Notes under the pieces: model-generated | Told to the model about the DNA's origin: nothing | Databases searched by the model: none | The model's input: only the letters and a program-made list of their open reading frames with translations | Shown: positions 36,559-45,021 of the stretch, one piece after another | How positions within the stretch are numbered: position 1 is the stretch's first letter | How the letters are laid out: each line of letters starts with the position of its first letter | Translations under genes and position numbers: made by a program | Origin: JAGTVG01 sp963699805 | GTDB lineage: Bacteria > Bacteroidota > Bacteroidia > Cytophagales > Cyclobacteriaceae | Assembly: GCA_963699805.1 (NCBI GenBank) | Contig: CAVOVH010000005.1 | Coordinates: 992,001 to 1,056,000 of the forward strand | DNA length: 64,000 bases | Reading direction: 5' to 3'

Positions 36559-37091
36559 AAAGTATTGATGGCCTCTATGGATCTTTTCAAACGCTCATCC
36601 GCAGATCCTTTAATTTCGATAAAATCAATACCCAGTGTCCTGAGTTCCCTGACATAAAGATCATACAGATACTGCCTTTTATGAGGATGTTCCCTTTGAG
36701 GATCCTCTTCCCACGCGATATCGATGCCGGTCAGGAGATGCAAATCATAATATCTGTGTTTAACTTCATCTCTGATCCATTCGGGGCAATCTCCATATTT
36801 AAATTCACTCCATATTTTAATAACCAGCAAAGTAGTGTCACAAACAAGCAATTTATCTACTTTTTTTTCTAACTGTTCCTCCTTATTGATCTGCTCCAGG
36901 GCAATGATTTCAAGATCATCACGGGTATAAGGCCGGTTGATTTCATTCAGGTAATCCCGTGCATATTCTGGAACCCAATCTGTTTTAAAATGATTCGCCA
37001 GCCTCTTTGCCAGAACCGTTTTGCCGGTGGATTCAGGACCAACAATGGCTACTTTTAAGACTTTATTCTTTGATCGAGTGTTTTTTTCCAC
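36546..37091 (-). CDS. NadR-like P-loop kinase (nicotinamide riboside kinase type)
   Basis: 181 residues starting from GTG at 37091. The Walker A is VAIVGPESTGKTVLAKRLA; VPEYARDYL, LVCDTTLLVIKIW and DIAWEEDPQREHP are the hallmarks of the C-terminal ribosylnicotinamide kinase domain of NadR (AAA_28). The NMN adenylyltransferase domain is missing. It overlaps the permease gene by 37 bases, so the two are coupled. Nicotinamide riboside is the default substrate from the family; the TPP-controlled neighbour raises the option of a thiamine-related substrate. Confidence 0.85.
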   Translation of the reverse strand: MEKNTRSKNKVLKVAIVGPESTGKTVLAKRLANHFKTDWVPEYARDYLNEINRPYTRDDLEIIALEQINKEEQLEKKVDKLLVCDTTLLVIKIWSEFKYGDCPEWIRDEVKHRYYDLHLLTGIDIAWEEDPQREHPHKRQYLYDLYVRELRTLGIDFIEIKGSADERLKRSIEAINTFLKE

Positions 37092-37666
37092 GATATATAT
37101 CCGGCGATTGCCAGAATGAAAAATATTAAAAATTGAAAACTTGTCAAAATCAAGCCTTTATAAAAATACAAAGGAATGGAAATAAAATCACCTATGATCC
37201 AAGCGATCCAATTCTCGATTTTCTTTTTAGCCATCATTTGCATGCCCACAAAAAAAATGGAGGTGGTGATGGCATCAATCGTGGGTACATCGGAGTCTGT
37301 AAGATGAACGAGAACCTGCCGCAAGATCACAAATGAAACAACAAGAATGACCAGTGTCCAGATCCATTCCTTTTTTGTATTGGTGGTGACAGGGGTTTCA
37401 TCATTTTTCTTATCTTTTCTCGACCAGTAATACCAGCCATAGATGCTCATGACGAAATAATAACCATTGATGCCCATGTCCGCGTATAACCTGGCCTGAA
37501 AAGTGAGATAAATATATATTAAAACACTGATGATCCCGGTTGGGAAGACAAGGATACTTTCTTTCCTGGCATAAATGACACTCACCAAACCAAAAACCAC
37601 TCCGGTAACTTCAAGGATATTGTAATCCATGATCCCCTGTTGAAGTTGTTTGATCAGTTCATCCAT
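37055..37666 (-). CDS. PnuC/PnuT-family vitamin permease
   Basis: 203 residues with seven membrane helices. Family features: NGYYFVMSIYGWYYW, and the WIAWIIGDFISIPLYFYKGL block with the W-x-x-W motif in the substrate pocket. PnuC members carry nicotinamide riboside, PnuT members thiamine; they work as facilitators that trap the vitamin through a kinase, encoded here by the overlapping next gene. Which vitamin cannot be told from the sequence alone. No TPP aptamer is visible directly before this gene. Confidence 0.88.
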   Translation of the reverse strand: MDELIKQLQQGIMDYNILEVTGVVFGLVSVIYARKESILVFPTGIISVLIYIYLTFQARLYADMGINGYYFVMSIYGWYYWSRKDKKNDETPVTTNTKKEWIWTLVILVVSFVILRQVLVHLTDSDVPTIDAITTSIFFVGMQMMAKKKIENWIAWIIGDFISIPLYFYKGLILTSFQFLIFFILAIAGYISWKKTLDQRIKS

Positions 37667-37756
37667 GGATCTGTAATGGTTTTATTGATTCAAAGAGTCT
37701 GGAAAGCATTTTGATGTGATCGTGGTGGATTGGGCCCCGGATATTTTCATATTATT

Positions 37757-39931
37757 TCAGTTGCCTTCAAATTTGATATCGTAGCGTAAAAATTGGTCCC
37801 ATCTGATAAATTCAACCCGGCGATTCCTTTCCTTTCCTTCGGGATTGTCATTGGACTCCAGGGGCCTTTCTTCCCCATACCCGGTAGTCGCCATTTTATC
37901 CGGATCCACGCCATGTCCGACGAGATATTCATACACCGCTTTGGCCCTGCTTTTGGATAGGATGAGATTGTAGGATTCAGTCCCGATATCACAGGTATGA
38001 CCCGCAATGATGAAATCCACCGGGGTGCTTTTCAGAAGATTGATGATCCTGTCAAGATCCGGATAGGAATTTTTTCTGATCCGGTAAGAATCAAAATCAA
38101 ACTGGACCCTCACCGCCAATACACCATCATTGATTTCAATGGCGTTTTTTACCCGCTCGTATTGCTCATCTTTTATCACCGTGAAGGCTGAAGAATCCTC
38201 ATACTGGGGTTCCTTGTTTTTTGATAGTAGGACAACTGAAGATAACGCAGCATTTATTTTTTCAGGATCAAGATAAAGGTCTTTCCTGATTTCCTGGTAT
38301 TGATTCAGATCTGCCAGGTCAATGGTGTCTTCCAGTATCCTAAAATCTTTCAGCGCCACCTGAAATTTATATTGTGATCCAACCGGCAGTACAATTTCAT
38401 ATTCCCCGGAAATGGAGTCTGAAAAGGTATAGCCAAGATCAGTTTGTTCGGGCAATAATTCATATTTGATGCGGGCCTTGACGGGCTCAAGCGTTCCTGC
38501 ATTAAATACTTTACCAAAGATGGTGACAACAGGGGATGGCTGTAGAAAAATAGGCAATTCCACCCGGTAGATATCTGCGTCATATTCAGTATTTCCTTTC
38601 GAAAAATAGGCATATTGACCTGAAGGAGGAATATTGAAAAAAATATCCTCCTCAAGGGAATTGATTGTATTACCCAGGTTTTCTGGTGTTGTCCAATTTT
38701 GCCAGGTTTCATCAAGCCTTCTGCTGATGTAAATATCAGCCCCACCAAAACCACTGTATCCATTGGAAGAGAAATAGAGGGTCTCATTATCGGCTGCAAG
38801 GAAGGGGGCGCTTTCATTACTGGCTGAGTTGATATCATTACCGACATTCAAAGGTTCAGTCCATTTACCGCTTGTCATTTGAAAAGAAACGTAGAGATCT
38901 TTTCCCCCAAATGTATCAAATCTTTCTACTGCAATGATCAATGTTTTCCTGTTTTGTGCCAGAAAGTAATCGCCATCATTGTTTTCAATAAATGGATTAA
39001 TGATGTCTAAGGGAACAGGCTTCGACCAACCTTCACTTGATTTTGTGCTGATTGAAACACCCGGCTTCATTTTTTTATTCTTCTGATATATGTTACCCAG
39101 AATTACGGTCATGGCGTTGCCATCCGGAGAAATTGAACTGATAAAATTAGCCTGCTTATTATTAAGTGGCGGACCGATATTTTTTGCTTCTTCCCATTCA
39201 TTGATCTCATAATCAAATTCAGAATACCAGATATCTTCCGGATCAGCCGTCCCTCCTATGTTCTCAGGATGATTTTTTCTGCTGAAATACAGCGTATAAC
39301 CGTCAGGGGATACCAACGGCCTTATTTCTTTATATTCACTGTTTATGGTCTTATCGAGTTTCTGAATCATCAGGTGATCAGAAAGGTCAGCGGCAACTCC
39401 GACAGAGACGGAAATGGGGATTTTAGAATCACTGATCCCGATGGCATCGATTCCATTATAACCCGGAACAGAGATTCCTCTCAATACCAGCTTTATCGCA
39501 TGGACCTCATAAGGAGTCTGGTCAATAAAAACGTTCAGTAACCGTCCTTTCAGATTGATCGGCCGCGGTGTGAAAGTATTGATCAGGTATTCATTGTCCT
39601 GGCCGTCATAGGCAAATAACTGAAAGATGGCAGAAGGATTAAAGGATTCTGCGATAGCGATCTGTTGGATCTTTTGGGGCCGATCGAATCCAACCTTGAT
39701 GTATTCCTCCGCGTTCGGACTTGAAGGAAGCCATGCATTCGGGTTGTCACCTCCAGCAGGTAAAACATCCGGTCTACCGATAACCTGTTTTACTGAGAAT
39801 TCTTTTGGGGATAATTGGGAGGAAAATGATATGACCCGGGAAGTCCACTGAACATCCTGTGCGAATGCCATGTTGGCAAACCAGAAGAAAACGATGGTAG
39901 TTATATGCTTAATCACGGATGAATTTTTCAA
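37757..39931 (-). CDS. OmpA-family outer-membrane protein with discoidin-like and PD40 domains
   Basis: 724 residues from a TTG. Signal peptide about 1-24. Residues 25-170 form a beta-rich module (EEYIKVGFDRPQKIQQIAIAES) like a discoidin jelly-roll. Next are about four PD40 propeller repeats (205-460) with SPDGYTLYFSRKN, SPDGNAMTVI and ADNETLYFSSNGYSGFGGADIYIS. A carboxypeptidase-regulatory-like domain follows (about 470-560) and the OmpA peptidoglycan-binding domain closes it, with FDFDSYRIRKNSYPDL, AGHTCDIG and NRRVEFI. The layout is related to PorE-type T9SS anchors, though the N-terminus differs. Confidence 0.88.
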   Translation of the reverse strand: MKNSSVIKHITTIVFFWFANMAFAQDVQWTSRVISFSSQLSPKEFSVKQVIGRPDVLPAGGDNPNAWLPSSPNAEEYIKVGFDRPQKIQQIAIAESFNPSAIFQLFAYDGQDNEYLINTFTPRPINLKGRLLNVFIDQTPYEVHAIKLVLRGISVPGYNGIDAIGISDSKIPISVSVGVAADLSDHLMIQKLDKTINSEYKEIRPLVSPDGYTLYFSRKNHPENIGGTADPEDIWYSEFDYEINEWEEAKNIGPPLNNKQANFISSISPDGNAMTVILGNIYQKNKKMKPGVSISTKSSEGWSKPVPLDIINPFIENNDGDYFLAQNRKTLIIAVERFDTFGGKDLYVSFQMTSGKWTEPLNVGNDINSASNESAPFLAADNETLYFSSNGYSGFGGADIYISRRLDETWQNWTTPENLGNTINSLEEDIFFNIPPSGQYAYFSKGNTEYDADIYRVELPIFLQPSPVVTIFGKVFNAGTLEPVKARIKYELLPEQTDLGYTFSDSISGEYEIVLPVGSQYKFQVALKDFRILEDTIDLADLNQYQEIRKDLYLDPEKINAALSSVVLLSKNKEPQYEDSSAFTVIKDEQYERVKNAIEINDGVLAVRVQFDFDSYRIRKNSYPDLDRIINLLKSTPVDFIIAGHTCDIGTESYNLILSKSRAKAVYEYLVGHGVDPDKMATTGYGEERPLESNDNPEGKERNRRVEFIRWDQFLRYDIKFEGN

Positions 39932-40250
39932 TCTGATTGTCTAAATGCACTATTCCTTTTCAAAGTTTAAATCAGTATAAATTTTAGAAATTAATGTCGG
40001 GTTATGCTTAACCCGGATCATCTTTTCAGTATTTCTTCCAAAAATAAAAATTACCAGTTCAAAAACCATTGATCCATGGCTTATTTACGAACGGTGCTTT
40101 GACTTATCCGGCATTCATGAGATCACTTGTATATAGAAGGGTGGCCAGATCACTATTTTTGAGGAGATTGCCGTATCAATGTGCTGAATCGACTCCCCTT
40201 ATGAACAAATGTATCCTCCACATCCAAATGCTGATCGTCATAAGAAGCAT
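39932..40250. other. Gap between the RsmI-like and OmpA genes
   Basis: About 320 bases with no supported gene. A plus-strand frame (40069-40422) runs antisense into the RsmI-like gene and is judged spurious. On the minus strand a 33-codon frame directly after the RsmI stop reads like protein (NASYDDQHLDVEDTF) but has no family support. No riboswitch or terminator is seen. Confidence 0.5.
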
Positions 40251-40958
40251 TCAACGAAATGAAATTAAAAAGATGGTTGGTTTTTTATGGAGATTAGGAA
40301 CGGATATTTTCCACTCACGGATGGTTCTGGTTTTAATGAATTCTCCCTTTCCTGTAATATCAGAGGCCAGACAGAGCCTGGTGGAACCATCCAGATTTTC
40401 TAGCAGACTTTCGATGAGTTGATTGTTTCTATATGGTGTTTCCATAAAGATCTGCGTCTGATCCAGTTGTTTTGAATGGAGCTCCATCTCCCTGATTTTA
40501 ATTTTCCTCTCTTTACGGTCAATTGGCAGATATCCATGAAATGCAAACTTTTGACCATTAAAACCAGATGCCATCAATGCCAGAAAAACCGAGGAAGGTC
40601 CTGATAATGGGATGATCTGAATGCTGGCCTGGTGGGCAGCCTGAATGATCAGCGATCCTGGATCCGCGATCCCCGGACAACCGGCCTCCGATACGATTCC
40701 TGCCGACTGACCTTCAATGATGAACTGCAACAAGCGCTTCACTTCTTCTCCATGCGTATCCTTGTCAAGGATCTCAAACTGTATTTGATCAATGTTTTGG
40801 ATACCTATGGCCGAAAAAAACCTCCGGGTGGTCCTGGCATTCTCGACAAAATAAAGGCCCAACTTTGAGATTATTCCTTCAATAACTGGAGAGATTATAA
40901 ACTGTGGGTCCAGGTGAGATATGGGAGAGGGGATGAGATAAATTTTCCCGTGTTTCAT
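40251..40958 (-). CDS. RsmI-like SAM-dependent methyltransferase (tetrapyrrole methylase fold)
   Basis: 235 residues. The tetrapyrrole-methylase fold is shown by KIYLIPSPIS at the N-terminus, VENARTTRRFF, the SEAGCPGIADPGS block and IIPLSGPSSVFLALMASGFN. This is the RsmI class that 2'-O-methylates C1402 of 16S rRNA, but Bacteroidota often carry a shorter relative with the same motifs, so I leave the symbol blank. The gene begins six bases after the hydrolase stop and closes a three-gene minus-strand transcript. Confidence 0.88.
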   Translation of the reverse strand: MKHGKIYLIPSPISHLDPQFIISPVIEGIISKLGLYFVENARTTRRFFSAIGIQNIDQIQFEILDKDTHGEEVKRLLQFIIEGQSAGIVSEAGCPGIADPGSLIIQAAHQASIQIIPLSGPSSVFLALMASGFNGQKFAFHGYLPIDRKERKIKIREMELHSKQLDQTQIFMETPYRNNQLIESLLENLDGSTRLCLASDITGKGEFIKTRTIREWKISVPNLHKKPTIFLISFR

Positions 40959-40964
40959 CTTGAA

Positions 40965-41726
40965 TTATTTTATAAAGGAGGAGACCAGGTCAAAAAAAGC
41001 ATCCGGAGCATCTGCATGTATCCAATGACCTGCATTTTTAAAATAAGTGATGGTGGCCTTCGGAAACAGTATTTTAACGTGAAGTTCGTCTTCAGAATTA
41101 ATATAATTGGAAAGTGCCCCTGCCACAAATAATGTAGGTCCCTCATACGGATCTGGTCCCTTTATTTCTTCACCTACTTTAGTAAGATTTTTTTTGATGG
41201 CTGGGAGATTGATTCTCCATTTTAATTTATTGTGCCGGTCCCTTACCAGATTTTTCAGTAAAAATTGTCTGACGGCCAAATTTGGAATTGATTTGGCCAA
41301 TTCCTGGTCTAATTCTTCTCTCTTTTCAAATTTTTCGATATCCAGATCGCATAGTGCATCAATGATTTTGTCGTGATGGATTGGATAATGTTTGGGACCA
41401 ATGTCCACCACGATCAGTTTCTCAACCGATGATGGATTTTTCAATGCAAATTTCATGGCCGTTTTTCCACCCATGGAATGTCCGATCAGAATTGCATCCG
41501 CTAAATTCAGGGACTGATAAAGATTCTCCAGGTCCTCAACCATTACATCATAATTGAATTCTTCATGGTGAAAAGATCTTCCATGATTACGTTGATCGAC
41601 TGTGATCACCCTGTTTTTTTTCGAAAACTTTCTGGCAAGAGACTGCCAGTTATCCGAACTGCCAAAAAGACCATGCAGAATGATCAAGGTTTTGCCTTTT
41701 CCTCTGATATGATAGAAAAGTTCCAT
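40965..41726 (-). CDS. Alpha/beta hydrolase (YbfF-type esterase)
   Basis: 253 residues. The oxyanion segment is LIILHGLFGSSDNW, the nucleophile elbow GHSMGGKTAM (Ser about 96), DIGPKHYP follows, and the catalytic His is in NAGHWIHADAP near the C-terminus. It resembles E. coli YbfF-type thioesterase/esterase. No signal peptide, so cytoplasmic. It begins nine bases after the stop of the large TolB/barrel gene and ends six bases before the methyltransferase. Confidence 0.9.
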   Translation of the reverse strand: MELFYHIRGKGKTLIILHGLFGSSDNWQSLARKFSKKNRVITVDQRNHGRSFHHEEFNYDVMVEDLENLYQSLNLADAILIGHSMGGKTAMKFALKNPSSVEKLIVVDIGPKHYPIHHDKIIDALCDLDIEKFEKREELDQELAKSIPNLAVRQFLLKNLVRDRHNKLKWRINLPAIKKNLTKVGEEIKGPDPYEGPTLFVAGALSNYINSEDELHVKILFPKATITYFKNAGHWIHADAPDAFFDLVSSFIK

Positions 41727-41735
41727 GGACCGGGA

Positions 41736-44700
41736 TCAGAAATCATAGCCGAGTGAAACAAAAAACCGGGGGCTTAATACTTCATAATCCTCAATCGGAT
41801 AAGCCATGTCAAATTTTACATAATAACCAAGCAACACAGTTCTTAACCCGAAGCCATAACTGGAAAGCCATGGATTTTTAAAATTCTGGATACGAGCCTG
41901 AAAAGGAGATCCTTCATTTTTAATTAGTTCAGTATTTACACTGTTCTCTGTAGCAAAAGGTGATTTACCCGTCCAGGCTGAGCCGATATCATAGAATCCC
42001 ACAAAAAGAAGGTTCCTGAAAAAATTGGAAGTAATCGGACCCTGAACGAAATATCTGATAATCGGGAACCGCAATTCAAAATTGGCCAGCAATGCGTTAT
42101 TGCCATTAAATTTATTGTAATTAAATCCCCTGAGGGGAGTAAGGAATTCCATAAATAACTGATTGCTGTTATCTTCTAATGGCTGGTTGTACAATGGATC
42201 CGTTTCACCCGAAACGTTGGTTGTGTTGAATAGCCAGTTGTTCAATCCTCCCAGCAGATATTTCTGTTGGTTGGCCCCGAAAAAACGGCCATAATAGAAT
42301 CTCGTTGCAAAGACGAGTTCGCGGTGAATTTTCTGATAGTTTCTGAAATCGATGTAAAAATTCCCGAAACTCTTGTCCACATTGTTTAATCCCTGATATA
42401 ATATGTATCCGATCTTACCCCGGGTGCCTTCCAGCATGTTGAGACCAGTGGTTACTGAATTATCGAAGGTGAATTCAGATTTAAATCCCCCATAATGTAC
42501 CGTTGAAGAAGTGACGGTTGAAGGAGGAGGGGTGATGAGTACAAGCGGATCAAGATCAAAATATCTGGTGACAGCATAAAAAGGTTTGATGGATATTCGG
42601 GAGGTAACGTTTAAAGGAAGGGATGCGCCAATCTCAAACTTATTCAGGGTATATTTTTGGCTGCTCGGTCCGGAAGATCGATAGAGCGATTTTCGTTCGT
42701 ACCGCGCGCTGAAGTCTATAGTGTATTTAAGGTACTGGTATTCCCCGAATAAATTCCCGCTTCTCAAATCAGTGGTTGCTAGAACACCCCCGTAAAACCT
42801 GTGATTTTCCAAAAGGTCATTCATCTGGGTCTCAAGCTGGATCCCAAATCCCAGAAGGGGGTCTACAACAAAGGAAGTTACAATGTTATTGGCGCTGAAG
42901 AGCGTTTCATAATCAAAGGGTCCCAATATTTCACTTTCGCGTCTGAATTTCCGGTATTGCGATAGAAATGATTCCTGTCCCTGCGTTTCCCGTACTACCT
43001 CCTTGTCAAATACATAATTGTCCGTATCGATAAATTCATCTGATTTAGGCAACTCCTCCTTTTGGGGGGCATTTGGCTCCGGTTCCTGCAATTGTTCTCT
43101 GCGTTGCTGGATCAGTTCTTTGATCCGGTTCTGTTCCAATGTTTTGGCCTGATTCAAAGAATCTTTCAATGATTCTCTTCGCTGCCTGATCTTTTCAGCT
43201 ACATACTTGGCACTGATGATTTCCTGCCTCCGGGTTTGCGGAGTGAATTGATTCCTGTTATAATCAAAATCAGGAAAGTAGTAGACATGGGTATTCATAT
43301 CGTTTAGCATGGTTGCCACAAGACCTCCTTTATTAGGACCAATATCATATTCCTTGATGCTTGTTCTGAAATTGCTTACCTGTGTATAGATTTTTTTGTT
43401 GATATCGAATTTGTAGATATTTTTGATTCCCTGCTGATCACTCAGATAATAATATTCAGTGGTACTCACGGGGATCGGATTCGTATTGTTACTTAAAGTA
43501 TTGGTGACCTTATAAAGTAAATTCCTACTCGTATCAATATCATAGATATACAGATTGAATATTGAATTCAGGTTTTCAATATCAATTTTATTTTGAACCC
43601 GCAGGCTGTCATTGGGCCTGTTTGAACTGAATATCACTCCACTCGTTCCCGGTATAAATTTTGGATTAATATCATCATAAATATCGTTGGTGAGCCTTTT
43701 AATGGAATTTCTTCGCAAGCTGATGAGGAAGACATCGTTCTGGCCTTCAATATCCGCACTTACTACGGCCAGATTCCCACTTTCAGACACATCAAAATCC
43801 TTAATATTGCTGAGCCTGGTAAGTTCTTTCTTCTGTTTGTTTTTTGTATTGATATTGTAGAACCACATGAAGTTCTTACCATACCTAGTGGATATAATCG
43901 CTAAATTCGAATTGTCTATCCAACTAATCAATGGAAGATCATAGTCGATTTCCTGATTGATCACTTTATATCCACCCACATAGGCATTTTTAATTTTTTT
44001 ACCTTGAAGATTACTGATTTTAACACGATACTTTCCCCTTTTATTCTCTGTAAACGCAAGATAGTTCCCATCAGGGCTTATCCTCAACTTATTAAAAAAT
44101 TTATCTCTTTTATTTTTAATCAGGATTTTATCTTTATCGGGTGCTGTATAACTTTCAAGTACGTAATTTGAGATTTCACTGTAAAAAGAAAGCCATTCAC
44201 TGATAAAATTCTTGAAAGACATTCCAAGCGTATTTGATATGCTTTTCTCTTCATTCCGTATGATCCGGGTCAGGTTTAGAATATTGGCGATATGGCTTCG
44301 CCCATATTTTTCAGCAATAAAATTCCAGACGGAATGTCCGATCATCATGGCTTCCACCCCCGTATACTTATTTAATTTCCTCGGATCTTCATTGATAAAA
44401 TGATCTCTCATAAAATCATCCAATTCAACATTCCATCCATAGGCGATATATCTGGCAGCACCATCGATAAACCAATCCGGAAGGGTGAGGAGATAAGAAC
44501 TCTGAAACATATCGGATAAGCTCCCTCCGAACATCATATCATTGATGAGCATATGAGAAATTTTGAAGACCAATTCATTCTTAAAGTCAGTCATCAGGCC
44601 CGGATAGGCAACCTCAACCTGCGGCTTGATAAAATCAGTCTGACCTCCCACCGTAAAGTTATTTTCATTTACGCCAACATTGCTTTGTTTAAGATCAGTT

Positions 44701-44978
44701 GCAGAATTATAAAGGAAAATCCGTGTTTTTGTATAGGGTGAATAACCGATGATGTCAGTAATCCTTTCAAATTCATCTTCCAGGAATTTGGCTGCTTCCT
44801 TGGCGATGTCCTCCCCCCCATCATAATAATATATCTCAAAATTTTCAGAACTCAGATATCTCCAGTCGAACATCTTGTATTGCAACCGGTTCTTACCAAA
44901 TTGTTCAATAGTCATCTGGGCATCCGCAAAATGAAATGTCACGAATAGTAGTAAAGGAAGTAGTATTAATCTTCTCAT
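41736..44978 (-). CDS. TolB-like propeller protein with degenerate gluzincin domain and outer-membrane barrel
   Basis: 1080 residues. Signal peptide about 1-20. The N-terminal ~270 residues resemble a gluzincin (peptidase MA) domain, but the HExxH helix reads FKISH (138-142) and the downstream Glu is Asp172 (PDWFIDGAARY), so it is probably inactive. A TolB/DPP-IV-like beta-propeller (about 290-570) follows with SPDGNYLAFTENKRGKYRV, then a Gln/Arg/Glu-rich coiled segment (about 590-650), and a C-terminal Omp85-like beta-barrel (700-1080) ending FFVSLGYDF. It is likely an outer-membrane protein with the propeller in the periplasm. Known as a conserved Bacteroidota protein of unknown role. Confidence 0.85.
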   Translation of the reverse strand: MRRLILLPLLLFVTFHFADAQMTIEQFGKNRLQYKMFDWRYLSSENFEIYYYDGGEDIAKEAAKFLEDEFERITDIIGYSPYTKTRIFLYNSATDLKQSNVGVNENNFTVGGQTDFIKPQVEVAYPGLMTDFKNELVFKISHMLINDMMFGGSLSDMFQSSYLLTLPDWFIDGAARYIAYGWNVELDDFMRDHFINEDPRKLNKYTGVEAMMIGHSVWNFIAEKYGRSHIANILNLTRIIRNEEKSISNTLGMSFKNFISEWLSFYSEISNYVLESYTAPDKDKILIKNKRDKFFNKLRISPDGNYLAFTENKRGKYRVKISNLQGKKIKNAYVGGYKVINQEIDYDLPLISWIDNSNLAIISTRYGKNFMWFYNINTKNKQKKELTRLSNIKDFDVSESGNLAVVSADIEGQNDVFLISLRRNSIKRLTNDIYDDINPKFIPGTSGVIFSSNRPNDSLRVQNKIDIENLNSIFNLYIYDIDTSRNLLYKVTNTLSNNTNPIPVSTTEYYYLSDQQGIKNIYKFDINKKIYTQVSNFRTSIKEYDIGPNKGGLVATMLNDMNTHVYYFPDFDYNRNQFTPQTRRQEIISAKYVAEKIRQRRESLKDSLNQAKTLEQNRIKELIQQRREQLQEPEPNAPQKEELPKSDEFIDTDNYVFDKEVVRETQGQESFLSQYRKFRRESEILGPFDYETLFSANNIVTSFVVDPLLGFGIQLETQMNDLLENHRFYGGVLATTDLRSGNLFGEYQYLKYTIDFSARYERKSLYRSSGPSSQKYTLNKFEIGASLPLNVTSRISIKPFYAVTRYFDLDPLVLITPPPSTVTSSTVHYGGFKSEFTFDNSVTTGLNMLEGTRGKIGYILYQGLNNVDKSFGNFYIDFRNYQKIHRELVFATRFYYGRFFGANQQKYLLGGLNNWLFNTTNVSGETDPLYNQPLEDNSNQLFMEFLTPLRGFNYNKFNGNNALLANFELRFPIIRYFVQGPITSNFFRNLLFVGFYDIGSAWTGKSPFATENSVNTELIKNEGSPFQARIQNFKNPWLSSYGFGLRTVLLGYYVKFDMAYPIEDYEVLSPRFFVSLGYDF

Positions 44979-45021
44979 AAACTCCTCACCAATTATGACT
45001 TAAATGTAATCACTAAAATAA

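Noticed and set aside
36211..36872. Plus-strand frames of 110 and 138 codons across the region upstream of the TonB receptor
   Set aside because: They are antisense to the tandem TPP riboswitches and to the kinase gene and read with no domain character.
40148..40250. Minus-strand 33-codon frame directly after the RsmI-like stop
   Set aside because: Reads plausibly as protein but starts with a TTG inside the upstream gene end, is very short and has no recognisable homology; could be a decayed gene.
40069..40422. Plus-strand 117-codon open frame
   Set aside because: It runs antisense through the last 170 bases of the RsmI-like gene and has no family features; a shadow is more likely.
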